DNA of 39,854 nucleotides, taken from an uncultured Rhodospirillaceae bacterium. GTDB taxonomy: Bacteria > Pseudomonadota > Alphaproteobacteria > Rhodospirillales > Magnetospirillaceae. Positions 32,723 through 39,854 of the stretch are shown here, piece by piece. Below the pieces are notes generated by a model. It ran no database searches and was not told the DNA's origin. It saw only the letters and a list, made by a program, of their open reading frames with translations. The position numbers and the translations under genes are program-made. Numbering within the stretch: the stretch's first letter is position 1; the number at the start of each line of letters is the position of its first letter. The stretch spans positions 1 through 39,854 of the forward strand of contig CAJANL010000314.1 in assembly GCA_903941105.1 (NCBI GenBank). Direction: 5' to 3'.

Positions 32723-34498
32723 TTACACCGTGATGTCGACGCCGGAGCGTCCCGAGAGGCGGCGCGGCTGGGCGGCGGCGGTATCCAGACCGGTGCCGCG
32801 CCCGTCGATGGCCTGGGCGGCGCGGCCGCGACCGCGACCGGCACGCCTGCCCTCGGTGCCGTTGTTGGCGTTCTGCTGCTGCTCGCCCCGAAGGTTGAAC
32901 GACAGCGAGGTCTCTTCCGCCTTGAGGCCGGCGTCGGACAGCGCCTTTTCCAGCCCCTTGGAGTCCTTCTGCAGGATGGCCAGGGTCTCGGGACGGTCGG
33001 CGGTGACCTGGGCGGTGACGCGTCCGTCGGCGCCGACCTCCAGCTTGATCTCGATCTTGCCCAATTCGAGGGGCTTCAGCGAAATCTTGATGGTGTCGTT
33101 GCCATCCTTGAGCTGCTTGTCGATCTGGACGTTGACCTGGTCGATGATGTGCTGCGGCGGCACCGGCAGCGGCCGCGAGGCCGGCTGGGCGGGGGTGGCC
33201 GGAGTGGCCTTCTGCGCCGCCTGCGAGGCGTTGGCGCCGGTCATGCCGGCCACCGGCTGCGCTTCGGACTGGCCCGCGTTGGTGGCCGCCTTGGGCTCGC
33301 TGGCTTCCAGCTGGGCGGCCAGCGCGGCGGCGAAGGGGCGGGCCGCGGCGGCGTTGCCGGCATTCTGCACGTTCTCAAGGGCACCGTTGCCGGCGACCTG
33401 GGCGGCGGCGGTGGCGATCCCCCGGCCGCTGTCGGAGCCTTGGCCGTTCTGGCCCTGGCCGGGAGCGAACTCCTGGCCGGCGGCGTCGGCATCGGCCTGC
33501 AGCGCCGGGTCGAGCAGCCCGAGGGCTTCGAGCACCGCTCCGGCGGTCTGGGTCGGGGCGTCGGCGGCGGCCTGATTGACCTTCACCGTGACGCTGACCT
33601 GTTGCGTGGTGCCGGCCAGTTGTTCGGCCAGCAGATCGGCCTGTTGCTGCGCCAGGGCAGACATGTCGGCCTGTTCGTCGGCACCGGTGTCGCGCTTGGT
33701 CGGGTCGGCCTTGGCGGTCGCCGCCGCGAGGCTGGCGGCAAAATCTGCCTGGTCGGCAGCGGCGGCGGCGCCGGCGTCGATCTTGTTGTTCAGGCTGGCG
33801 ATCTCATCGCCATGATTGGTGTCGAGCCAGGCGAAGGGGTCCTGATTGTCGGCGCCGGCGTCGCCTTCATCGGATTGGCCGGCCTGGGCGTCCTGCAGGG
33901 TGGCGGAGGCATCGACCACCACCGCCGTCTGCTCGACCGGCAGGATCTGCGCGAGGTCCGGGGCCTTGACCTGGACCGAGGCGGCCACGGCGGCGGCAAT
34001 CTCGGTGGGCTGCTGCTGGGTAGCCTGGGGATCGGCGTCGGTCTGGTTGTCGGCGGCCTGCTGCTCGACCGGCTGAGTGTCGTCGGCGGCGCGGTCGGCG
34101 GCGGTGTCGACGGCGTCGGTCTTGGCCTCGGCGCGGTCCGGAGCGGCATCGGCGGGGGCGGCACGGTCGATCTTCTGCTCGGCAGCCGCCTTCGGCCGCT
34201 CGGCCTTGGCCGGCCCTTGCGCCGACTTGACCACCGCCTTGTCGCCACGGCGGGCATCGGGGCGCTCGGCCTTGGGAGCGTCGTCGCGGGCCTGGGCCGG
34301 CTGACGCTCGAAGCGCTCCTTGAAGGCGGTGTTGGCCGACGGCATACCCGCCGATCCGCCGAAGTTCAGCGTCGCCCGCTGCAGCGCCGCCGAGAAGGCA
34401 GCCTCGATGGCGGAGGTCGCCGCCTGCGGCTTGTCGGCGACCGAAGTCATGGCGGCGTCCTGCTGAAGCAAGCCCTTGCTGATCGAATGCACGGTCAT
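32723..34498 (-). CDS. fliK: Flagellar hook-length control protein FliK
   Basis: Measures hook length and switches export from hook to filament proteins. Most of the 591 residues are a low-complexity Ala/Gln/Asp/Pro-rich region, expected for the extended ruler. The C-terminal domain (about 455-550) is recognisable by LKPLELGKIEIKLEVGADG, VTAQVTADRPETLAIL and LSDAGLKAEETSLSFNL. A basic Arg/Gly stretch (RRAGRGRGR) follows. The frame is open to 34543, but ATG 34498 (MTVHSISKGLLQQ) lies downstream of the sigma-54 site and its expected transcript start, which fixes the start. Fast divergence is normal for this family. Confidence 0.9.
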   Translation of the reverse strand: MTVHSISKGLLQQDAAMTSVADKPQAATSAIEAAFSAALQRATLNFGGSAGMPSANTAFKERFERQPAQARDDAPKAERPDARRGDKAVVKSAQGPAKAERPKAAAEQKIDRAAPADAAPDRAEAKTDAVDTAADRAADDTQPVEQQAADNQTDADPQATQQQPTEIAAAVAASVQVKAPDLAQILPVEQTAVVVDASATLQDAQAGQSDEGDAGADNQDPFAWLDTNHGDEIASLNNKIDAGAAAAADQADFAASLAAATAKADPTKRDTGADEQADMSALAQQQADLLAEQLAGTTQQVSVTVKVNQAAADAPTQTAGAVLEALGLLDPALQADADAAGQEFAPGQGQNGQGSDSGRGIATAAAQVAGNGALENVQNAGNAAAARPFAAALAAQLEASEPKAATNAGQSEAQPVAGMTGANASQAAQKATPATPAQPASRPLPVPPQHIIDQVNVQIDKQLKDGNDTIKISLKPLELGKIEIKLEVGADGRVTAQVTADRPETLAILQKDSKGLEKALSDAGLKAEETSLSFNLRGEQQQNANNGTEGRRAGRGRGRAAQAIDGRGTGLDTAAAQPRRLSGRSGVDITV

Positions 34499-34538
34499 GG
34501 TCGTATTCCCATGGTGAAGCCTATTGCGCCTCATCATA

Positions 34539-34554
34539 AGCAAATGGCGGGCCA
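34539..34554 (-). promoter_or_regulatory. Sigma-54 promoter of fliK-flgD-flgE
   Basis: On the minus strand the sequence TGGCCCGCCATTTGCT matches the -24/-12 consensus TGGCAC-N5-TTGCW at all key positions, with GG and GC correctly spaced. Transcription would start near 34528, about 30 bases before the fliK ATG. Flagellar hook genes in alphaproteobacteria are often RpoN-dependent with a FlbD-type activator; no activator site was identified. Confidence 0.8.
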
Positions 34555-34771
34555 GTTTGGGGCCAGCCGGTCAGTGCATTGATTTTATGAGATTATTTTG
34601 TTTGACTGCCACCGGCCGCCGACGGAAAGCGAGAGCTATGCAGGAAAAAACTGCCGGGCTCGGGAAGGAAGTGCCGGGCTTGGCGCTCGGGAGCGGCGGA
34701 AGCCCTCCAGGGTCATCGCCCCCCAACGGCGATGCGCACGGAACCTTATGACTGCCGCTTCACCCGCCGGC

Positions 34772-36034
34772 TCAAAGACGCAGCCGGTCGGCGACCCTGT
34801 CATAGCCTTCCACATTGGCCAAGGGGCCGATGGCGGCGAAGGTCGGCGTTCCGGCAAACAGGCGCCGGGCGACGCGAGCCACGTCGGAGGCGGAGACCGC
34901 CTCGACCTTGGCCACCACCTCGGCCACCGTCACCGGGCGGCCATAGATGACCATCTGCCGGGCCAACTGCTCGCAGCGGGTGGTGGTGCTCTCCAGGCTC
35001 ATCAGGATGGAGGCCTTGAGTTGGGCGCGGGCGCGCAGCAGCTCATCCTCGGCCACGCCGTCGGCCACCTTGACGATTTCGTCGCACATCACCGGAATCA
35101 GCTCGGCCACCTCGTCCTCGCCGGTGCCGGCATAGACGCCGAACAGCCCGCCGTCGTCGTAGGACGAGGCGAAGGAATAGATGGAATAGACCAGGCCGCG
35201 CTTCTCGCGCACCTCCTGGAACAGGCGCGACGACATGCCGCCGCCCAGCAGGGTCGACAGCACCGAGGCGATGTAATAGTCGGGATCGCGGTACGACACG
35301 CCGTCGAAGCCCACCACCACATGGACCTGTTCGAGGTCGCGGTCCTCGCGGAAATCGCCCCCCACATAGCGGCAGGCATCGGTGATGGGCGTTGCGGGAC
35401 CCGGCAGGGCCGAGAACGCCTTGGCCGCCGCCTCGACCAGGGCATCGTGCTCCAGCCGTCCCGCCGCCGACAGCACCATGCGCGGCGCCGAGTAATGGTG
35501 GCGCATGTAGCCCAGCACGGTGTCGCGACTCATGCCGCGCACCAGCTCCTCGGTGCCCAGCACCGGCCGGCCCAGCGACTGGCCGGGGACGGCCACCGCC
35601 TGGAAGTGGTCGAAGATGATGTCGTCGGGGGTGTCGATGGCTTGGGCGATCTCCTGCACCACCACCGCCTGCTCGCGCGCCAGTTCCTCGGCGTCCATGG
35701 TCGAGTGCTGCAGGATGTCGGACAGCACGTCGAGCGACAGCGCCACGTCCTCCTTGAGGATCTTGGCGTAATAGGCGGTGTGGTCGCGCGAGGTGTAGGC
35801 GTTGAGGTGCCCCCCCACCGCGTCCATCTCCTCGGCGATGGCGCGGGCCGACCGTCGCTCGGTTCCCTTGAACGCCATGTGCTCCAACAGATGCGAGACA
35901 CCGTTGATCTCAGGCATCTCGTGGCGGGTGCCGGCGTCGACCCATACCCCCAGCGACACCGTCTCGACGGTGCTCATGGGGTCGGTGACGATGCGCAGGC
36001 CGGAGGGCAGGACGGTCTCGCGGATGGTGGTCAT
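34772..36034 (-). CDS. M16 zinc peptidase (processing-peptidase-like)
   Basis: A 420-residue member of the M16B group, relatives of mitochondrial processing peptidase. The inverted zinc motif HLLEH (residues 48-52) is followed by MAFKGTERRSA, and EMDAVGGHLNAYTSRDHTAY and the distal glutamate region EELAREQAVVVQEI are present, so the active site is complete. The C-terminal half carries the glycine-rich LLGGGMSSRLFQEVREKRGLVY. No signal peptide is visible, suggesting a cytoplasmic enzyme. It overlaps the end of thrC by ATGA and is translated with it, an arrangement common in alphaproteobacteria. Confidence 0.94.
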   Translation of the reverse strand: MTTIRETVLPSGLRIVTDPMSTVETVSLGVWVDAGTRHEMPEINGVSHLLEHMAFKGTERRSARAIAEEMDAVGGHLNAYTSRDHTAYYAKILKEDVALSLDVLSDILQHSTMDAEELAREQAVVVQEIAQAIDTPDDIIFDHFQAVAVPGQSLGRPVLGTEELVRGMSRDTVLGYMRHHYSAPRMVLSAAGRLEHDALVEAAAKAFSALPGPATPITDACRYVGGDFREDRDLEQVHVVVGFDGVSYRDPDYYIASVLSTLLGGGMSSRLFQEVREKRGLVYSIYSFASSYDDGGLFGVYAGTGEDEVAELIPVMCDEIVKVADGVAEDELLRARAQLKASILMSLESTTTRCEQLARQMVIYGRPVTVAEVVAKVEAVSASDVARVARRLFAGTPTFAAIGPLANVEGYDRVADRLRL

Positions 36035-37437
36035 GCCCGTGCCCTGCCGGCGAAGCCGCGCACATAGGCCTTCAGTGCCGCGGCATCGTTGCCGATGGCC
36101 TCCAGGCGTTCGGGGCGCTGGAACAGGTCGGCCATGTGCGGCGGCAAGCCGGGGCGGATGCCGGTGGCCTGTTCCACCGCGTCGGGGAACTTGGCGGGAT
36201 GGGCGGTGGCCAGGGCGACCAGTTGAGCGTCGTGGCGGATGTGGCCCGACTTCAGCGCCGCGGCGACACCGATGGCGGAATGGGGGTCGAGCACCTCGCC
36301 GGTGGCGGACGCCAGCGAGCGCATGGCCGCCAGGGTCGCCGCGTCGTCGAAGCGATGGCCCTCGAACAGCTCGCGCATGACGCTCCAGGCGCCCTGCGGC
36401 ATGGCCAGGGTGCCACCGCGGCGGAACTCGCCCATCAGCCGCTCCACCGCCTCGCCGTCATGGCCGAGGTAATGGAAGACCAGGCGTTCGAAGTTGCTGG
36501 AGACCTGAATGTCCATGCTAGGAGACAATGTGGGGACGACGCCCTCGGTCTTCATCACGCCGCCTTCAAAGAAACGGGTGAGAATGTCGTTGGTGTTGGA
36601 GCCAACGATCAGCCGGTCGATGGGCAGCCCCATCATCTTGGCGGCGAAGCCGGCGAAGACGTTGCCGAAATTGCCGGTGGGGACCGCGAAATCCACCGTC
36701 ACGTCGGGCGCGCCCAGGCTGACCGCGGCATGGAAATAATACACCACCTGGGCCATCACCCGGGCCCAGTTGATGGAATTGACCGCCGACAGATTGAGCT
36801 CGTCGCGGAATGCCGCGTCGGCGAACAGCTCCTTCACCAGGTCCTGGCAGTCGTCGAAGGTGCCGTCCACCGCCAGGTTGCGCACGTTGGACGACTGCAC
36901 GGTGGTCATCTGGCGGCGCTGCACCTCGGAGACGCGGCCCTTGGGGTGCAGGATGACGATGTCGACGCGGTCGCGGTCGCGGCAGGATTCGATGGCGGCC
37001 GAGCCGGTGTCACCCGAGGTGGCGCCGACGATGGTCACCCGCTGGCCGCGCTTGGTCAGCACGTGGTCGAACAGGCGGCCGACCAGTTGCAGGGCGTAAT
37101 CCTTGAAGGCCAGCGTCGGGCCGTGGAACAGCTCCATCACCCAAAGATTGCGGCCGAGCTGCTTCAGGGGCGCCACGGCGGGATGGGTGAAGCCGGCATA
37201 GGCGTCGGCGACCAGGGCGGTCAGCTCGTCCTCGGTCAGGCAACCCTCGACGAAGGGGCGCATGACGCGCACCGCCAGCTCGGGATAGGACAGCCCGCGC
37301 ATGGTGCGGATTTCCGGCTCGGAGAAGGACGGCCAGCTCTGCGGCACATAGAGGCCACCGTCGCGGGCCAGTCCGGCCAGCAGGACATCGTCGAAACCAA
37401 GGACGGGGGCCTTGCCCCGGGTGCTGACGTATTTCAA
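36031..37437 (-). CDS. thrC: Threonine synthase
   Basis: A PLP enzyme converting O-phosphohomoserine to threonine, the step after ThrB (19997 in this window). The PLP lysine lies in [15 protein letters not shown], the phosphate-binding loop is [10 protein letters not shown], and [17 protein letters not shown] and [12 protein letters not shown] are also family features. The 468-residue length and the start [26 protein letters not shown] (split here by recognition, not by gap) match the long bacterial type. It is divergent from rpmH and overlaps the M16 peptidase gene by four bases. Confidence 0.97.
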   Translation of the reverse strand: MKYVSTRGKAPVLGFDDVLLAGLARDGGLYVPQSWPSFSEPEIRTMRGLSYPELAVRVMRPFVEGCLTEDELTALVADAYAGFTHPAVAPLKQLGRNLWVMELFHGPTLAFKDYALQLVGRLFDHVLTKRGQRVTIVGATSGDTGSAAIESCRDRDRVDIVILHPKGRVSEVQRRQMTTVQSSNVRNLAVDGTFDDCQDLVKELFADAAFRDELNLSAVNSINWARVMAQVVYYFHAAVSLGAPDVTVDFAVPTGNFGNVFAGFAAKMMGLPIDRLIVGSNTNDILTRFFEGGVMKTEGVVPTLSPSMDIQVSSNFERLVFHYLGHDGEAVERLMGEFRRGGTLAMPQGAWSVMRELFEGHRFDDAATLAAMRSLASATGEVLDPHSAIGVAAALKSGHIRHDAQLVALATAHPAKFPDAVEQATGIRPGLPPHMADLFQRPERLEAIGNDAAALKAYVRGFAGRARA

Positions 37438-37509
37438 GGCCGATGAGGCTCCTGGCGGCGGAAAAGTCGGTTACACTAGCGGCGGATGCGCACGGGAGCA
37501 AGGCGCCGA

Positions 37510-37538
37510 TTGACTTCCTCCCCCGCCCCGGCTTATAC
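37510..37538 (+). promoter_or_regulatory. Promoter of rpmH
   Basis: TTGACT at 37510-37515 and TTATAC at 37533-37538 are spaced by 17 bases. A leader of about 43 bases would follow before the GTG start of rpmH. The arrangement fits a strong ribosomal-protein promoter. Confidence 0.72.
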
Positions 37539-37586
37539 ACTCGCCTTCCATTTAAGAAGACCAGTTTCGAATCGGAGTGCACCGTC

Positions 37587-37721
37587 GTGAAGCGTACCTT
37601 TCAGCCGAGCAAGATCGTCCGTGCCCGCCGCCATGGCTTTCGCGCGCGCATGGCCACTGTCGGCGGCCGCCGCATCATCGCCAATCGCCGCTCCAAGGGC
37701 CGCAAGCGCCTGTCTGCCTAA
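37587..37721 (+). CDS. rpmH: 50S ribosomal protein L34
   Basis: A 44-residue, strongly basic large-subunit protein: [20 protein letters not shown], then a [14 protein letters not shown] segment and the end GRKRLSA. Start is GTG at 37587, as no ATG lies at the conserved position; the upstream frame without similarity is excluded. rnpA starts nine bases after the stop. The rpmH-rnpA-yidD-yidC order is conserved across bacteria. Confidence 0.97.
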   Translation: MKRTFQPSKIVRARRHGFRARMATVGGRRIIANRRSKGRKRLSA

Positions 37722-37730
37722 GGTTCCGGT

Positions 37731-38135
37731 TTGAGCACGCGCGACGTCACGCTGGCGCGGCTCAAGCAGAGGGCCGATTTTCTGCGCGTCGCCGGGGTCA
37801 GGCGTAAATGGGCCGCCCCCGGCTTGGTGCTGCAGGCGGCCCCGACCGTTGGCGATCCCGCTGCCGTCCCGACCGTGGCACCAGATACCGTGCGAGTCGG
37901 TTTCACGGTGACCAAGAAGGTGGGCAATTCGGTCTGCCGCAACAGGGCGAGACGGCGGTTGAAGGCGGCGGTGGCCGAGATTTTTCCCGCCCATGCCGCC
38001 CCCGGTCTCGATTTGGTGGTCATCGGCCGCCAGGAGACTCTGACGCGGCCATATTTCCTTCTCTTGCAGGATTTGCTGGCGGCGCTAAAACGTGTCGGTG
38101 CGCTCAGGGTTTCGAGGGCGCCAGAAGGAGGTTGA
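37731..38135 (+). CDS. rnpA: Ribonuclease P protein component
   Basis: The protein subunit of RNase P, which trims tRNA 5' leaders together with the rnpB RNA. The 134-residue protein has [11 protein letters not shown] at the start, [15 protein letters not shown] and the central basic motif [11 protein letters not shown], which corresponds to the RNR signature. An insertion of about 15 residues ([19 protein letters not shown]) before the FTVTKK strand is Pro/Ala-rich and probably a loop. The start is TTG at 37731, as no ATG is available. Confidence 0.95.
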   Translation: MSTRDVTLARLKQRADFLRVAGVRRKWAAPGLVLQAAPTVGDPAAVPTVAPDTVRVGFTVTKKVGNSVCRNRARRRLKAAVAEIFPAHAAPGLDLVVIGRQETLTRPYFLLLQDLLAALKRVGALRVSRAPEGG

Positions 38136-38139
38136 CGCT

Positions 38140-38412
38140 GTGGGCACAAGTTCGGCCAGCATGGTGTTGCGCGGGTTGATCCGCGGCTACCAGCTGCTGC
38201 TGTCGCCGGTACTGCCGGCCTGCTGCCGTTTTGCCCCTTCCTGCTCGCATTACGCCATCGAGGCGGTGGCCAAGCATGGTGCCGTCGCCGGCTCATGGCT
38301 GGCTGCCAAACGTATTTGCCGCTGCCACCCCTGGAACGACGGCGGCTGGGACCCGGTCCCCGAACCCAAGACAGCAGGGGCTGTTCGCCCCAGCCCGGAT
38401 AGGATGTCATGA
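38140..38412 (+). CDS. yidD: Membrane protein insertion efficiency factor YidD
   Basis: A small membrane-associated protein that assists YidC. The 90-residue sequence has [33 protein letters not shown] and the cysteine-rich [15 protein letters not shown], all hallmarks of the family. The GTG at 38140 is preferred because GAAGGAGG lies seven bases before it; ATG 38161 is an alternative. The stop overlaps the yidC ATG (ATGA), so translation is coupled. Confidence 0.93.
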   Translation: MGTSSASMVLRGLIRGYQLLLSPVLPACCRFAPSCSHYAIEAVAKHGAVAGSWLAAKRICRCHPWNDGGWDPVPEPKTAGAVRPSPDRMS

Positions 38413-39854
38413 CTGACCAGCGCAACCTCTTCATCGCCATCGTTCTCTCAGTCGCGATCATGCTGGGCTTCCAGTGGCTGTTCCCGACCAAGACCACACC
38501 GCCGCAGGCCACCGAGCAGGCGGGCAGCGCGGCCCAGCCGCAGAATCCGCAGTCGGCGGCTCCCGCCACCGGACCGACGGCAGCACAGCCTCCCGCCGTG
38601 CCCGGCCAGGCAGCGGTCAAGGCGACCCCCGCCGAGAGCCGCGCCGCCGCCCTGGAGAAGAGCCGCCGCATCGCAGTGCGCACCCCCAACCTGCACGGCT
38701 CGGTGGCGCTGACCGGCGCCCGCATCGACGACATCACCCTGGTGAAGTACCGCGAGCAAGCCGATCCCAAGAGCCCCGAGATCAGCCTGCTGTCGCCGGC
38801 GGCGGCGCCGGAACCCTATTACGCCGAATTCGGCTGGGTGCCGGCCGACGCCTCGGTCAAGGTGCCCGGCCCCGAGACCATCTGGACGCCGGTCAAGCCG
38901 GGCGCCGAACTGACGCCGGCCAACCCGGTCTCGCTGATGTGGGACAACGGCGAAGGGCTGCGCTTCGTGCGCACCTACACGGTGGACGAGAACTACATGT
39001 TCACCGTCGCCCAGCGGGTGGAGAACTACGGCGACAAGCCCGCCGGCCTGCATCCCTATGCGCTGGTCGCCCGCACCGGCACGCCGCCGATCGCCGGCAT
39101 GTACATCCTGCACGAAGGCCCGCTCGGCGTGTTCGACGGCACCCTCAAGGAGGTCAAGTACGAGGACCTGCGCAAGGAAGGCAGCATCCGCCTCAAGACC
39201 GCCGGCGGCTGGGCCGGCATCACCGACAAGTACTGGCTGACCGCCCTGGTGCCGACCGACCGCAGCGAGGTCACCGGCCGCTTCGTCCATCAGCGCCTCG
39301 ACAACGGCGCCGACCGCTATCAGGTAGACTATCTCGGCAGCGTCAAGGTGGTCGAGCCGGGCAAGTCCCAGGAGGCCGGCTTCAACTTCTTCGCCGGCGC
39401 CAAGCAGGTCAAGCTGCTGGACGGCTATGCCGACCAGTACAAGATCGACCGCTTCGACCTCGCCATCGACTTCGGCTGGTACTACTTCCTGACCAAGCCG
39501 TTCTTCTACCTGCTGCAGATGCTCAACACCGCGCTGGGCAACATGGGCTTGGCCATCCTGGCCCTGACCGTGCTGATCAAGCTCGCCATGTTCCCGCTGG
39601 CCAACAAGTCGTATGTGGCCATGAGCAAGATGAAGACGCTGCAGCCCGACATCAAGGCCCTGCAGGAGCGCTACCCCGACGACAAGGTGCGCATGCAGCA
39701 GGAGATGATGGCCCTCTATAAGCGCGAGAAGGTCAATCCGGTGTCCGGCTGCCTGCCCATGCTGGTGCAGATTCCGGTGTTCTTCGCCCTCTACAAGGTG
39801 CTGTTCGTCGCCATCGAGATGCGCCACGCGCCCTTCTACGGCTGGATCCACGAT
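38409..39854 (+). CDS. yidC: Membrane protein insertase YidC (3' truncated by window)
   Basis: Inserts and folds inner-membrane proteins with or without SecYEG. The 482 visible residues begin with the signal-anchor helix [19 protein letters not shown], then an Ala/Pro/Gln-rich linker and the large periplasmic beta domain (about 80-350). The conserved membrane core starts at about residue 360 ([20 protein letters not shown]), with the cytoplasmic helical hairpin ([20 protein letters not shown]) and [20 protein letters not shown]. The window ends inside the core, before the last helices. It is the fourth gene of the rpmH operon. Confidence 0.97.
   Translation, partial: MTDQRNLFIAIVLSVAIMLGFQWLFPTKTTPPQATEQAGSAAQPQNPQSAAPATGPTAAQPPAVPGQAAVKATPAESRAAALEKSRRIAVRTPNLHGSVALTGARIDDITLVKYREQADPKSPEISLLSPAAAPEPYYAEFGWVPADASVKVPGPETIWTPVKPGAELTPANPVSLMWDNGEGLRFVRTYTVDENYMFTVAQRVENYGDKPAGLHPYALVARTGTPPIAGMYILHEGPLGVFDGTLKEVKYEDLRKEGSIRLKTAGGWAGITDKYWLTALVPTDRSEVTGRFVHQRLDNGADRYQVDYLGSVKVVEPGKSQEAGFNFFAGAKQVKLLDGYADQYKIDRFDLAIDFGWYYFLTKPFFYLLQMLNTALGNMGLAILALTVLIKLAMFPLANKSYVAMSKMKTLQPDIKALQERYPDDKVRMQQEMMALYKREKVNPVSGCLPMLVQIPVFFALYKVLFVAIEMRHAPFYGWIHD

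Noticed and set aside
33149..34582. 477-residue Gly/Leu-rich plus-strand frame opposite fliK
   Set aside because: Antisense of the Ala/Gln-rich part of FliK, which explains the apparent glycine-rich repeats.
34544..34771. Possible gene in the gap between fliK and the M16 peptidase
   Set aside because: Only weak frames without a credible ribosome-binding site; the one clear element is the sigma-54 promoter at its edge.

Overview
The window is GC-rich, tightly packed chromosomal DNA from an alphaproteobacterium, most likely Rhodospirillales and of Magnetospirillum/Paramagnetospirillum type. That assignment is inferred from overall protein character, from the ispH-thrB-rnhA cluster, the thrC-M16 peptidase pair, the rpmH-rnpA-yidD-yidC cluster, and a sigma-54 promoter in front of flagellar hook genes. 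No magnetosome genes, prophage, CRISPR array, rRNA operon or intact insertion sequence was seen.

Layout. 1-5.2 kb: rpsA (S1), guaA, a small lipoprotein, a YbaK-type editing deacylase and a 62-residue membrane-like protein. 5.3-10.5 kb: a c-type-haem sensor GGDEF-EAL protein, phosphoenolpyruvate carboxylase, and a MITE-like palindromic element upstream of ppc. 10.5-16.9 kb: small uncharacterised proteins, two divergent YqgE/AlgH paralogues (one with a signal peptide), a DsbD/ScsB-type disulfide reductase, a response regulator with an unknown N-terminal domain, and two paralogous membrane proteins. 16.8-22 kb: otsA, an exported alpha/beta hydrolase, and the ispH-thrB-rnhA gene string, which carries a 101-bp tandem repeat between thrB and rnhA. 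22-26.3 kb: a double-CDGSH protein, a lipoprotein, an AhpD-like protein overlapping an ECF sigma factor, rplM-rpsI, and a low-molecular-weight phosphatase. 26.3-29.3 kb: sirtuin, Kup potassium transporter, tRNA-Gln. 29.5-34.5 kb: flagellar operon fliK-flgD-flgE read from a sigma-54-type promoter. 34.8-37.4 kb: thrC and an M16 peptidase. 37.5 kb to the end: rpmH-rnpA-yidD-yidC, with yidC running off the window.

Most content is housekeeping: translation, purine, isoprenoid and threonine synthesis, anaplerosis, redox and membrane-protein insertion. The less ordinary material lies in the repeats and small genes. Each 101-bp unit between thrB and rnhA encodes a 34-codon frame whose start and stop overlap its neighbours through ATGA, so the stop-start chain of the operon is preserved through the insertion. 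A 147-bp element occurs twice in the same orientation with compensated hairpin stems. The element before ppc has 20-bp terminal inverted repeats and an 8-bp direct repeat at its ends. All identifications come from reading motifs; no database search was run.
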